A DNA stretch of 64,000 nt from Maricaulis sp017643475 (GTDB lineage: Bacteria > Pseudomonadota > Alphaproteobacteria > Caulobacterales > Maricaulaceae): the NCBI RefSeq assembly GCF_047123815.1, contig NZ_CP138920.1:744001-808000 (forward strand), written 5' to 3'. The notes below the pieces were generated by a model. The model worked only from the letters and a program-made list of their open reading frames with translations, made no database searches and was not told the origin of the DNA. Of the stretch, positions 16,341-24,952 are shown one piece after another (within the stretch, counting starts at the first letter, position 1; each line of letters begins with the position of its first letter). A program made the position numbers and the translations under genes.

Positions 16341-17228
16341 ATGAGTTTTGACACCGTACGCCTCGAGATCGACGAGCAGATTGCCACCATCACGCTGAGC
16401 CGGCCGCACCGTCTCAATGCCTTCACCTACGAGATGGGTGATGAACTGATCGGGATATTCGACCAGCTGGATGCGGATGATGACGTCCGCGCCATCATCA
16501 TCACCGGCGACGGCAAGGCGTTCTGCGCGGGTGCCGACCTGTCCACCGGAGCCGAAACCTTCGACATGGTGGCGCAGACGCAGCACGACGGCACGTTCGA
16601 TGCGACCGACGAGAAATGGCGTGATCGCGGCGGCGTGCTCAACCTTCGCATCTGGAATTCGAAAAAGCCGATCATTGCGGCGGTCAATGGCGCGTCCGTC
16701 GGCATCGGTGCGACCATGATCCTGCCCATGGATATCCGCCTGGCCGGGATGAGTGCGAAATTCGCCTTCCCCTTCGCCAAGCGCGGTATTGTCTGGGATG
16801 GCTGCGCCAGCTGGTTCCTGCCGCGTGTGGTCGGTATTTCCACGGCGATGGATTGGGGGCTGACCGGACGGACCTTCAGCTCCGCCGAGGCCTTCGAGAA
16901 CGGCCTCGTCTCACGCGTCGTCCCGGACGAGGACCTGATGGCAGAGGCCCGTGAACGCGCGCGCCTGATGGCGGAGAACTGCGCGCCGGTTTCGCTCGCC
17001 TTGATGCGTCAGATGGCCTGGCGAATGCAGGGAGCTGACCACCCCATGATCGCCCACCGGATCGAAACCCGGGGCATTCTGAAGGCCGGCATGGGCAAGG
17101 ATGCCGAGGAAGGCGTGATGTCCTTCTTGGAGAAACGGCAACCAAACTTCCCAATGAAGGTTTCCGAAGACTTGCCGGACTGGTACCCTTGGTGGGCTGA
17201 GGCGGAAGACGATTATTCTGCGGGCTGA
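16341..17228 (+). CDS. Enoyl-CoA hydratase/isomerase (crotonase) family protein
   Basis: The start at 16341 follows GGGGAG and gives 295 residues. Crotonase-fold motifs are ATITLSRPHRLNAFTYEM, the oxyanion-hole segment GKAFCAGADLSTG and NGASVGIGATMILPMDIRLA. The C-terminal part includes GRTFSSAEAFENGLVSRVVP. It would act on an acyl-CoA, most likely in fatty-acid or related degradation. The usual catalytic Glu of hydratases in the RGIVWDGCASWF region is not obvious (Asp present), so an isomerase or other activity is possible. Confidence 0.85.
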   Translation: MSFDTVRLEIDEQIATITLSRPHRLNAFTYEMGDELIGIFDQLDADDDVRAIIITGDGKAFCAGADLSTGAETFDMVAQTQHDGTFDATDEKWRDRGGVLNLRIWNSKKPIIAAVNGASVGIGATMILPMDIRLAGMSAKFAFPFAKRGIVWDGCASWFLPRVVGISTAMDWGLTGRTFSSAEAFENGLVSRVVPDEDLMAEARERARLMAENCAPVSLALMRQMAWRMQGADHPMIAHRIETRGILKAGMGKDAEEGVMSFLEKRQPNFPMKVSEDLPDWYPWWAEAEDDYSAG

Positions 17229-17271
17229 GTTTGCAAACGCTGGGGGCGTTTGACGCGAGGGACGAGGTTTG

Positions 17272-17841
17272 ATGTCTGAACAATCACGCGTGCGCATTGG
17301 CGCCGATTTCTACCTGTTGACCCTGTTGATGGTGCCCGTGACCTATCTCCTGCATGAGCTGGGTCATTGGGGGGCCGGTGAAATGCTGGGGGTCGATATG
17401 TGGATGACCCTCAACAAGGCCGGGCCAGTTGATCGCTCCTATCCCAGCGAGGAGATCTCTATCCTTGTCTCTCTCGCCGGCCCTGCCGTGACGGTCGCCA
17501 TCGGCATTTTCGCCTATTTCTACGCCATCATGTTCCGCTCGGCGGTGGCCTACGGCATCTTGTACATCCAGTTCCTGTTGCGCGGGGTCGCGGGAGGCAT
17601 ATCGCTGATCGGCAATCATCCCAATGATGAAGCGGCTGCAGGCCTTGCGCTGGGCATTGGAATCTACCCGATCACGCTGGGCGTAGTGGGCTTCCTGTTC
17701 ATCCTGCTCTGGGATGCGGCCCGGCGACTCCGTCCGGGCTTTGCGCATAATCTGGGCGCCTATGTGCTGATCAATGCAGCAATCACCGCCATCGTTTTTT
17801 CCGACGGGGCCCTGCGCGCGGTAGACTTTCGCCTGCTCTAG
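17272..17841 (+). CDS. M50-like integral membrane metalloprotease candidate
   Basis: This 189-residue protein has about five hydrophobic helices. In the first helix it carries HELGHWG (His28-Glu29-His32), the zinc-protease HExxH motif placed inside the membrane as in site-2 proteases. A later SLAGPAVTVAIG helix recalls the AGP motif of M50 proteins, and NHPNDEAAAG could supply the third ligand. It is smaller than typical RseP/SpoIVFB proteins and has no PDZ or CBS domain. Its stop overlaps the convergent phzF stop by CTAG. Protease activity is inference. Confidence 0.6.
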   Translation: MSEQSRVRIGADFYLLTLLMVPVTYLLHELGHWGAGEMLGVDMWMTLNKAGPVDRSYPSEEISILVSLAGPAVTVAIGIFAYFYAIMFRSAVAYGILYIQFLLRGVAGGISLIGNHPNDEAAAGLALGIGIYPITLGVVGFLFILLWDAARRLRPGFAHNLGAYVLINAAITAIVFSDGALRAVDFRLL

Positions 17842-18743
17842 AGCAATTCCCCGCGGGAAATCATCACAGCATCTCCGCCGATCATGGCGTCGGTGAGCTG
17901 TCCGTTTTCCAGTTTCAACACCAGGCGCAACAGGCTGGGGCGGCCCATCTCGATGCCCTGGTAGACAGAGAGCGCGGTTTCACCATCCGCGAAACCGCCT
18001 TGCTCGGCCAGAAGGCCCATGAAGGCCGCTGCGGCACCACCCGTCGCGGGGTCTTCCATAATCCCCAGATGCGGTGCGAACATCCGCACACGCCAGTCAT
18101 TCGTGTGTTCGGTCGAGGAGGCCTTGGCCACGAGATAGGTCTGAATGGGATTATCGCCGCCGAACATCGCTTCGAAGGCGGAGAGGTTCAGCTGAATGCG
18201 GGCCAGGTCATCGGCATAACGCACCGGAATAATGCCGATCGGAACGCCCGCCGACCAGACACCCATGTCCAGCGGAGTATTGAGGAAACAGTCCGGCTCG
18301 ATGCCAAACGCCTCGGATAACCGGTCCGGGCTCGGGATATCCGCGACGCGTTCGGGCAGGCGCGGCAGGAAAAAACGGGCAGAGCCATGAGTGGCTGAAT
18401 TGATGCGCGCATCCGCAGTGATATCCCCCACGGTCTCTTCCAGCACATAACGCTTGCGCGTGCCCGGCTCACCACCGGCCTTCAGGGCCAGGGCGATCGC
18501 CGACCCCACGGTCGGGTGGCCGGCAAAGGGCAGTTCTTCCTTGGGGGTGAAGATGCGCACGCCCCAGTCAGCGTCACGGCCGCGAGGCTCGGTAATGAAC
18601 ACGGTTTCAGACAGGTTGAACTCGGCAGCAATCGCCTGCATCGCCGCATCGTCCAGATCATCCGCCTCATAAACGACAGCCAGGGGATTACCCGCCATCG
18701 GCGTATCGGTAAAAACGTCGAAAGTTTCAAAACGATGGGGCAT
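17838..18743 (-). CDS. PhzF-family isomerase/epimerase-like protein
   Basis: The 301-residue protein has the PhzF two-lobed fold. The N-terminus reads FDVFTDTPMAGNPLAVVYEA, followed by AAEFNLSETVFI with the conserved Glu that acts as general acid in PhzF. FAGHPTVGSAIALAL contains the family GHPTVG motif, and the second lobe has PATGGAAAAFMGLLAEQGGF. Most members outside phenazine clusters have unknown substrates, and no phenazine genes are near. Its stop codon overlaps that of the M50-like gene. Confidence 0.9.
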   Translation of the reverse strand: MPHRFETFDVFTDTPMAGNPLAVVYEADDLDDAAMQAIAAEFNLSETVFITEPRGRDADWGVRIFTPKEELPFAGHPTVGSAIALALKAGGEPGTRKRYVLEETVGDITADARINSATHGSARFFLPRLPERVADIPSPDRLSEAFGIEPDCFLNTPLDMGVWSAGVPIGIIPVRYADDLARIQLNLSAFEAMFGGDNPIQTYLVAKASSTEHTNDWRVRMFAPHLGIMEDPATGGAAAAFMGLLAEQGGFADGETALSVYQGIEMGRPSLLRLVLKLENGQLTDAMIGGDAVMISRGELL

Positions 18744-18788
18744 GCGGTCCTCGCGGTTCGAGCAGAAGTCTCAGGCGACCATTTCGGA

Positions 18789-19682
18789 TCAGTCGGCCAG
18801 GTCTTCAAGGTCCTCGTCTGTCAACGCGCCATCGACGCGCCAGCCATACCCATCGCCCTGTGCCAACGTATCGGCGATCCAGGGCAGGCCTGCAGTCAGC
18901 TTTTCTTCCAGTGTCCAGGGTGGATTGATGACAACCACGCCAGCGCCGGCCAGCTTGCCCTCGCTCGCCAGGTCCCGGATCCACAGATCCGCGCGCAGGA
19001 TCTTCTCTGGCGCCAGCTGTTTTTCCGAGATCAGCCATTCCGCCAGGCCGTTGTCGAAGCGGTCGGCGGCCCAGAGATTTTTCAGCGAACGCCAGAACAC
19101 GAATGTGCCTGTCGGCCACTTGTCCAGCGCCGCCATGACGGCCTCAGCCATGTGCGCCAGCTCATCCTTGTCCTCGAACGGCGGGTCGATCAGCACAAGA
19201 CCGCGTTTTTCCGGCGGCGGCACCAGCGATTTGAGCGCCTTGTAGCCATCGCGCTGCTCGACCTTCACCCGCTTATCGCGCTTGTAGCGCGCATCCAGCG
19301 TTTCGCTGTCCTGGGGATGGAGTTCACACAAATGCAGCCGGTCGCCCTCGCGCATCAGGCGCGTCGCGATCTCCGGCGAACCGGGATAATGGCGCAGGGT
19401 GTCGCCTTCATTCATATCGCGAATAATGCCGAGATACGGGGCCAGCAGACTTTCAACCGCGTCAGGCAGCTCCGCGTTGATCAGGCGTCCGATGCCATCC
19501 TTCCATTCCGGGCTCCGCGCGGCTTCGTCACCGGCGAGGTCATAGCCACCGATACCGGAATGCGTGTCGATATAGCGGTAGGGTTTGGGCTTGGCGTTGA
19601 GATGCTCAACACACTTGGCCAGGACAAGATGTTTGAGAATGTCGGCAAAATTGCCGGCGTGAAAAGCGTGGCGGTAATTCAT
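18789..19682 (-). CDS. rlmJ: 23S rRNA (adenine-2030-N6)-methyltransferase
   Basis: RlmJ methylates A2030 of 23S rRNA with SAM. The 297-residue protein begins NYRHAFHAGNFADILKHLVL, the invariant opening of the family. It continues with IDTHSGIGGYDLAG (SAM site), a central PGSPEIATRLMREGDRLHLC block and the amino-methyltransferase motif VLIDPPFEDKDE (DPPF in place of NPPY). An insertion domain and a C-terminal VVINPPWTLEEKL complete the match. It is divergent from the S10 peptidase gene by about 118 bases. Confidence 0.94.
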   Translation of the reverse strand: MNYRHAFHAGNFADILKHLVLAKCVEHLNAKPKPYRYIDTHSGIGGYDLAGDEAARSPEWKDGIGRLINAELPDAVESLLAPYLGIIRDMNEGDTLRHYPGSPEIATRLMREGDRLHLCELHPQDSETLDARYKRDKRVKVEQRDGYKALKSLVPPPEKRGLVLIDPPFEDKDELAHMAEAVMAALDKWPTGTFVFWRSLKNLWAADRFDNGLAEWLISEKQLAPEKILRADLWIRDLASEGKLAGAGVVVINPPWTLEEKLTAGLPWIADTLAQGDGYGWRVDGALTDEDLEDLAD

Positions 19683-19800
19683 GGGCGGGCTATAGCGCGC
19701 GCCTGCATGTCCTGCAATCGAAGAGCGGACTCACAACGAGTTCACTTTGCGCCGCGGGTTCACCGCTCTAGTTTGGGTCCCAGATCTCGGGGAGAGAAAC

Positions 19801-21276
19801 ATGATCCGTTCACTTTGCGCCGCGCTCGCTGCGCTTTGCCTGTCCGTGTCCAGCCTGGCCCAGGACGGCAACACACCGGAACCACGCGTTTACGAGAGCC
19901 GCGGCCAGGTCAGCATTGACGGCCAGCGTATCCGCTACAGCGTCACCGCGGGCGAGACCTATCTGGAAGACAATGAAGGCAATCCGGTCGCCTCCATTTT
20001 CTCCACCGCCTATATCGCGGACGGCATGACAGACCCGCGCACACGCCCCGTCGCCTTTGTCTTCAATGGCGGACCGGGCTCTGCTAGCCTGTGGCTGCAC
20101 ATGGGCGTATTCGGCCCGCAGCGCCTCGCCCTGCCCGACGCGATGGATGACGGCGCCGCGCCCTTTGACGTCGTCGAGAATGTGTATTCCATCCTCGATG
20201 TGGCGGATCTGGTTTTTGTCGACCCGGTTGGCACGGGCTGGAGCCGCACGCTGGGTGAAGGCGAAACGAGCGATTACTGGGGCGTCACCGAGGATGCCGA
20301 GAGCCTCGCGACCTTCATTCGCCAGTGGCTGGCCGACAATCAGCGCTGGAATTCGCCCAAATACCTGCTGGGTGAAAGTTACGGCACGCTGCGCATCGGC
20401 GCCCTGCTGAACGAGCTGGAAGGGGGGTATACCGACGTGGCCATTAATGGTGTCGCCCTGATCTCCACTGTCGTGGACTTCCGCTATGACGATACCTCGC
20501 CGGGCAATGATATCGGCTATGTCGGCCTGATGCCGGGCTTTGCCGCGACCGCCTGGTATCACGGCAAGGTCGACCAGGCCCGCTGGAATGGTGATCTGGA
20601 AGCCTTCCTGGCCGATGCGCGCACCTTTGCCATCGAGGAATACATGCCGGCCCTGCTGTATGGCGTGATGCTGGACGAGGGTCGTCGCGCCCGCATCGTC
20701 GCCGAGCTGTCCGACTATATCGGCCTGTCCGAGCAATTCATCGACCGCGCCAATCTGCGCATCTCGCTGCAGCGTTTCCAGCGCGAGCTGCGTCGCGATG
20801 AGGGCCTGTCCGTAGGCCGTCTCGACAGCCGTTTCACCGGTCTCGAGGTCGACGGTGTCGGCGAAGGTCCGGAAACCGATCCGAGCTTTTACGGCATTGA
20901 TGCCAGCTTCACGGCCTCCATGCTGGATTATTTCACACGCACGCTGGGCGTTGATATCTCGGACTATTATTCCACCATTGGCGGCGTGCGCGGCTGGAAC
21001 TGGAATGCCGGAAGGTCAGGCAATAACAACTACATCAATGTCGGTCCGTGGATCGCCCGCGCCATGCGCCAGAACTCAGATCTCGAAGTGCTGGTCGCCC
21101 AGGGCTATTACGACCTGGCCACCCCCTTCTTCGCCGCCGAACTGATGTTCAACCAGCCCGGCTTCGTCCAGGACCGTGTAACCTTCACCTATTATGAAGC
21201 CGGCCACATGATGTACATCCACGAACCCTCCCTGGAGACGTTCGCACAGGATGTGCGCGAGATGATCGCGGAGTAG
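19801..21276 (+). CDS. Secreted S10-family serine carboxypeptidase-like protein
   Basis: From the ATG at 19801 the protein has 491 residues with a signal peptide (MIRSLCAALAALCLSVSSLA, cleavage before QDG). The S10 signature FVFNGGPGSASLWLHMGVFG is followed by DPVGTGWSR. The catalytic triad is visible as GESYGT (Ser193), GYYDLATPF (Asp438) and EAGHMMY (His469). It should hydrolyse C-terminal residues from peptides in the periplasm or outside the cell. The in-frame upstream ATG at 19747 lacks a signal sequence and is rejected. Two repeat elements lie downstream. Confidence 0.93.
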   Translation: MIRSLCAALAALCLSVSSLAQDGNTPEPRVYESRGQVSIDGQRIRYSVTAGETYLEDNEGNPVASIFSTAYIADGMTDPRTRPVAFVFNGGPGSASLWLHMGVFGPQRLALPDAMDDGAAPFDVVENVYSILDVADLVFVDPVGTGWSRTLGEGETSDYWGVTEDAESLATFIRQWLADNQRWNSPKYLLGESYGTLRIGALLNELEGGYTDVAINGVALISTVVDFRYDDTSPGNDIGYVGLMPGFAATAWYHGKVDQARWNGDLEAFLADARTFAIEEYMPALLYGVMLDEGRRARIVAELSDYIGLSEQFIDRANLRISLQRFQRELRRDEGLSVGRLDSRFTGLEVDGVGEGPETDPSFYGIDASFTASMLDYFTRTLGVDISDYYSTIGGVRGWNWNAGRSGNNNYINVGPWIARAMRQNSDLEVLVAQGYYDLATPFFAAELMFNQPGFVQDRVTFTYYEAGHMMYIHEPSLETFAQDVREMIAE

Positions 21277-21290
21277 TTTCCACACTCACC

Positions 21291-21405
21291 GTCACCCTGA
21301 CGAAGGTCCGGGCCCAGTTCGAAGGGCGATGGCGTTTCAGGAACAAGCGCTTTCTGGAGCGGGACCCAGCCTAATGAACTGGGTCCCTGCCTTCGCAGGG
21401 ATGAC
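21291..21405. repeat. REP-like inverted-repeat element
   Basis: The ends 21291-21317 and 21379-21405 are imperfect inverted copies (20 of 27 positions agree). Inside, GGGACCCAG (21361-21369) and CTGGGTCCC (21379-21387) form a perfect 9-bp hairpin. The CCTGCCTTCGCAGGGATGAC wording resembles dispersed intergenic elements of alphaproteobacteria. Confidence 0.5.
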
Positions 21406-21432
21406 GGGGGTAGAAGGCGCAGTTGTCTTCAT

Positions 21433-21495
21433 CCTTTCCCTTAATGGGAAAGGTGTCCGCGAAGCGGGCGGATAGGGTGCGGCCCGAAAGGGCCG
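21433..21495. repeat. Triple-hairpin intergenic repeat element
   Basis: Three hairpins are stacked: CCTTTCCC/GGGAAAGG (21433-21453), CCGC/GCGG (21457-21467) and CGGCCC/GGGCCG (21480-21495). The layout resembles the widespread alphaproteobacterial repeat that reads as a processing or terminator-like element. It lies between the convergent S10 and apt genes. Confidence 0.45.
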
Positions 21496-21521
21496 ACTTG
21501 AAACCGCGCCTTCGGCACGCC

Positions 21522-22049
21522 CTACTCGCCCTCATACTCCACGAGCGAAGACACAGGCACGCCCATCGCTTCGATACGCTTGGCACCGCCCAGGTCCGGC
21601 AGATCGATAACAAAGGCTGCGCCGACCACTGTTGCACCGGCACGCTGAAGCAGCTTGATCGACGCCTCAGCCGTCCCACCCGTCGCGATCAGATCGTCGA
21701 CCAGGAGCACGCGGTCGCCTTCCTTGATGGCGTCGACATGGATCTCGATCGTGTCGGTGCCATATTCCAGCTCATAATCCTCGGCGATGGTGCGATAGGG
21801 CAGCTTGCCCTTCTTGCGCACCGGCGTGAAACCGACGGAGAGCTGATGCGCCACAGCGCCGCCCAGGATGAAGCCCCGCGCTTCGGTGCCCGCGACCATG
21901 TCGATCTTGGCGCCGGCCCAGGGCTGGACCATCTGGTCGACTGCCACGCGGAACGCGCGCGCATCACCAATCAGGGTTGTTACATCACGGAACATGATCC
22001 CCGGCTTGGGATAGTCGGGAATGGTGCGAATAACCGATTTCAGGTCCAT
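21522..22049 (-). CDS. apt: Adenine phosphoribosyltransferase
   Basis: Apt salvages adenine to AMP using PRPP. The ATG at 22049 gives 175 residues, the normal length; the open frame continues upstream over the GST gene but is not protein-like there. Key segments are IRTIPDYPKPGIMFRDVTTL, AGTEARGFILGG and the PRPP loop VLLVDDLIATGGTAEASIKL. It is 8 bases downstream of the GST gene on the same strand, and mtnP upstream releases adenine from methylthioadenosine, so the two salvage steps are neighbours. Confidence 0.96.
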   Translation of the reverse strand: MDLKSVIRTIPDYPKPGIMFRDVTTLIGDARAFRVAVDQMVQPWAGAKIDMVAGTEARGFILGGAVAHQLSVGFTPVRKKGKLPYRTIAEDYELEYGTDTIEIHVDAIKEGDRVLLVDDLIATGGTAEASIKLLQRAGATVVGAAFVIDLPDLGGAKRIEAMGVPVSSLVEYEGE

Positions 22050-22057
22050 GAGAGCCT

Positions 22058-22699
22058 CTAGAGAGGGTTTTCGTAGGGATTCGTATAGTCTTCTAGCTGG
22101 GCTTTGGAATGCCAGTCCAGATAATCTTTCTCCGACAGCAGGGTGTCGCAATAGGACTGGGCTTCGGAATGCAGCTCGACGGCGTAACTTCTGAAACGGC
22201 TGGCCACGGGCGTGAAGAAAGCATCCGCGATCGACCACTCGCCGAACATGAATTCGCCGGCGGGCGTCATGACATCATGCCAGAGTGCCTGCATGACAGC
22301 GATATCCATCTGGGTGACGTCGTCGAGATCCTTGTAGACACCCTCCCGGCACAGATCCATCGGACAGTGTTCGCGCAGCGACAGGAAACCGGCGTGCATG
22401 GATGAGACAGCCGCCCGGGCACGGGCTCGCAACATGTCCTGGGCTGGCCAGAGGTCTGGCTTGCGTTCGGCCGCCCATTCACAGATCGCCAGCGAGTCCC
22501 AGATCACGCCATCGGCAGTATGCAGCGCGGGTACGGTGCCACCGGGAGAAATCTCGGAAATGGCCGAGCGGGTTTCCCCCTCATTGAGCGGGACCAGGCG
22601 TGTTTCGAACTCGATGCCGGATTTCTGCAGCACAAGCCAGGCGCGCAGCGACCAGCTCGAAAAACGGCGATTACCGATATAAAGGACGGGCAGGCTCAA
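22058..22699 (-). CDS. Glutathione S-transferase family protein
   Basis: The frame starts with TTG at 22699, directly after the LprI-like stop, with GGAG 8 bases before it. The 213 residues show a thioredoxin-like N-terminal half (LYIGNRRFSSWSLRAWLVLQ, then the cis-Pro segment GGTVPALHTADGVIWDSLAI) and an all-helical C-terminal half. The RFSSWSLR opening is typical of a bacterial GST subgroup of unclear substrate. It probably forms an operon with the LprI-like gene upstream and apt downstream. Confidence 0.88.
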   Translation of the reverse strand: MSLPVLYIGNRRFSSWSLRAWLVLQKSGIEFETRLVPLNEGETRSAISEISPGGTVPALHTADGVIWDSLAICEWAAERKPDLWPAQDMLRARARAAVSSMHAGFLSLREHCPMDLCREGVYKDLDDVTQMDIAVMQALWHDVMTPAGEFMFGEWSIADAFFTPVASRFRSYAVELHSEAQSYCDTLLSEKDYLDWHSKAQLEDYTNPYENPL

Positions 22700-23098
22700 C
22701 TAGTTGCTCTCCAGCTCCGATTGGCGGGCGCGTGTCATCGCGACCTGGCAGTCCAGCGTGATATCCGTGCGAGAGGCCTCGCTGACAAACATCAGGGCGC
22801 CCCGGCGACCACATTCCGCATCGCGATAGGTCTGCCAGTGCTGATGCGCCGTTTCCAGCATCTCCGCCGCGCGGAACATGCCCCCACTGTCCAGATCGGC
22901 CTCCCCGGCCTCCTGGCGGGCATTGTCCAGCGCCGTGTCGAGCTGCCGTTCCGCATCCCGCAACAGATCACGCAGGCAATTATGCCTGGCGCGGTCATTG
23001 GTCAGGTGCTGGGAACATTCAACGAGCGGACGGCGCGGCGCGAGGGCCAGGTCCTGGGTGGCAGAGGCCGCCGCCAGGGCAAAAACGAACTCGATCAT
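22700..23098 (-). CDS. LprI-type (DUF1311) secreted protein
   Basis: This 132-residue protein has a short hydrophobic signal-like start (MIEFVFALAAASATQ) and the DUF1311/LprI pattern: a Cys pair region (CSQHLTNDRARHNCLRDLLR), a helical centre and HQHWQTYRDAECGRRGALMF with the conserved W-x-x-Y/R-D-A-E-C motif. LprI of Mycobacterium inhibits lysozyme; most other members are unstudied. It is translated just ahead of the GST gene. Confidence 0.75.
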   Translation of the reverse strand: MIEFVFALAAASATQDLALAPRRPLVECSQHLTNDRARHNCLRDLLRDAERQLDTALDNARQEAGEADLDSGGMFRAAEMLETAHQHWQTYRDAECGRRGALMFVSEASRTDITLDCQVAMTRARQSELESN

Positions 23099-23170
23099 CG
23101 TCTACTCCGATAATGGGTCCGACTTTATGGACGAGCTGGAGGGATTTCAAAAGCCCCCAAATCGGGAATA

Positions 23171-24043
23171 TCAAAACACGCGCGGTACGATAGCCTTGAG
23201 ACGGTCGACAATTTCCGGATCGCGACTGGCCGGCGGCGTTACCACAGCGGCGTCCAGCACGGTTTCGATGTCATCCGGGCTCGGAGTGCGCTCGACGGCG
23301 CTCAGCTGCTCTGTGAGGCCTGTCAGCAGGCGTTTGGCCTTCTCGGTATTGCCACGCATCACGGCGAGCACAGCGGCTACGTCGACACTGTCCTCCTCCT
23401 CGTGCCAGCAATCATAATCCGTCACCATCGCCACGGCGGCATAGGGCAGTTCCGCCTCGCGGGCGAACCTTGCTTCGGGCATGTTGGTCATGCCGATCAC
23501 ATCCAGCCCCCAGGACCGATAGAGTTCACTTTCCGCACGGGTGGAGAATTGCGGGCCTTCCATGACCAGATAGGTGCCACCCTTGGTGATCCCGATCCCG
23601 GCCGCCTCGCCGGCTTCATAGACCAGCCGGCTCATGCGGGAACACACCGGGTCAGCCATCGGCACATGCGCGACACAGCCTTCACCAAAGAAGCTTCGCG
23701 GACGGCCCTGGCTGCGATCAACATACTGGTCCACGACAACGAAATGGCCTGGCGCATATTCCTCGCGCAGGGATCCGCAGGCGGAAATGGCGATGATATC
23801 GCTACAGCCTGCCATTTTCAGAGCCGCGATATTGGCGTCATAGGGAACCTTTGAGGGCGGGATGGCGTGGGCAGTACCGTGGCGCGGCAGAAAGACCAGT
23901 TCGATCCCGTTCAGCGTGCCCATCGTGAGATCCGCAGAGGGCATGCCCCAGGGCGTCTCCACGCTTTGCGTACGCACATTCTCAAGCCCATCCAGGCTGT
24001 ACAGGCCTGAGCCGCCGATAATTCCGAGTTTCCAGTTGTTCAT
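23171..24043 (-). CDS. mtnP: S-methyl-5'-thioadenosine phosphorylase
   Basis: This enzyme splits methylthioadenosine into adenine and methylthioribose 1-phosphate. The ATG at 24043 (after GGGGGATG) gives 290 residues; five extra codons lie before it. Motifs are LGIIGGSGLYSLDGLENV, PRHGTAHAIPPSKVPYDANI and the purine-phosphorylase block ISACGSLREEYAPGHFVVVD. YLVMEGPQFSTRAESELYRS and TDYDCWHEEEDSVDV are typical of the MTAP branch. The adenine formed could be used by Apt encoded nearby. Confidence 0.93.
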   Translation of the reverse strand: MNNWKLGIIGGSGLYSLDGLENVRTQSVETPWGMPSADLTMGTLNGIELVFLPRHGTAHAIPPSKVPYDANIAALKMAGCSDIIAISACGSLREEYAPGHFVVVDQYVDRSQGRPRSFFGEGCVAHVPMADPVCSRMSRLVYEAGEAAGIGITKGGTYLVMEGPQFSTRAESELYRSWGLDVIGMTNMPEARFAREAELPYAAVAMVTDYDCWHEEEDSVDVAAVLAVMRGNTEKAKRLLTGLTEQLSAVERTPSPDDIETVLDAAVVTPPASRDPEIVDRLKAIVPRVF

Positions 24044-24055
24044 GGGATCATCCCC

Positions 24056-24092
24056 CAAAAGAAAAAGGCTGCGGGCATATGCCCACAGCCTT
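24056..24092 (-). terminator. Rho-independent terminator of the petABC operon
   Basis: On the minus strand a stem of AAGGCTG plus GGGC with one mismatch pairs with GCCC plus CAGCCTT and is followed by a T-rich tail (TTTTTCTTTT). It starts 26 bases after the petC stop. Confidence 0.8.
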
Positions 24093-24117
24093 CAGATCTT
24101 GCAAGTGCTGGTAACGC

Positions 24118-24939
24118 CTAGTGCTCGACGTTCGCCCAGACCTGGCGATAGGCCAGATAGACCAGGATGGCGAACACGAAGAGATACAGCAGAACCATCA
24201 GGCCCATGGACTTGCGTGCCTCCATGTGCGGGTCGGAGGCCCAGGCCAGGAAGACGGTGACGTCTTCGGCCATCTGCTCGACCGTAGCTTCGGTACCGTC
24301 AGCGTATTCGACCTGGCCGTCGAAAGAGATCGGGGCAGCCATGGCGATCGCACCACCGGTGAAGTACTCATTGTAGTACTGGCCAGGGCTGAGATCGGTG
24401 CCTTCCGGAGCCTCTCCATAACCTGTAAGCAGGGCGTAGATGTAATCTGCACCATGCGAACGGGCCTTGACGATCAGGGACAGATCCGGCGGCAGCGCAC
24501 CGGCATTGGCGGCACGCGCCATCTGTTCATTCTCGAACGGAGCCGGGAAATAATCCGCCGGGATACCCGGACGCTGGAACATGTCGCCATCGTCATTCGG
24601 GCCGTCCCAGATCTGGTAGTTCGCCGCGATCTGCATGACGACCGTATTGTCGTTCGGATTCTCGAAGCGCTCATCCCAGAATGGACCAGCAGCCTGCCCC
24701 AGATTGCGGAAGCTGATCAGGTCAAGCGAGTGACAGGACGCACAGACTTCCTGATAAACCTGCAAACCACGCTGGAGCTGATACCGCTCGCCATGGTCGC
24801 CGTCAGCATACGTGCCGAACGGTCCAGAGAAGATCCATTCGCGTTTTTCCGGCGCGTGTGCATCGCCCTCAAGGGCAGAAGCCGTAGCAGTGAGGCCCAG
24901 AGCGGCCAGGCCAGCGGCGATGATGTGAGCCATTTTCAT
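24118..24939 (-). CDS. petC: Cytochrome c1 of the bc1 complex
   Basis: The 273-residue subunit has a signal peptide (IIAAGLAALGLTATASA), the haem c site EVCASCHSLDLISFRNL (CxxCH) and AIAMAAPISFDG with a candidate axial Met. A C-terminal membrane anchor (MGLMVLLYLFVFAILVYLAY) holds it in the inner membrane facing the periplasm. It passes electrons from the Rieske protein to soluble or membrane cytochrome c. It is the last gene of petA-petB-petC and is followed by a strong terminator. Confidence 0.97.
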   Translation of the reverse strand: MKMAHIIAAGLAALGLTATASALEGDAHAPEKREWIFSGPFGTYADGDHGERYQLQRGLQVYQEVCASCHSLDLISFRNLGQAAGPFWDERFENPNDNTVVMQIAANYQIWDGPNDDGDMFQRPGIPADYFPAPFENEQMARAANAGALPPDLSLIVKARSHGADYIYALLTGYGEAPEGTDLSPGQYYNEYFTGGAIAMAAPISFDGQVEYADGTEATVEQMAEDVTVFLAWASDPHMEARKSMGLMVLLYLFVFAILVYLAYRQVWANVEH

Positions 24940-24952
24940 GATCGTCGCTCCC

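Noticed and set aside
18516..19919. Plus-strand open frame of 467 codons opposite phzF and rlmJ
   Set aside because: Both opposite genes carry clear family motifs, while this frame has none.
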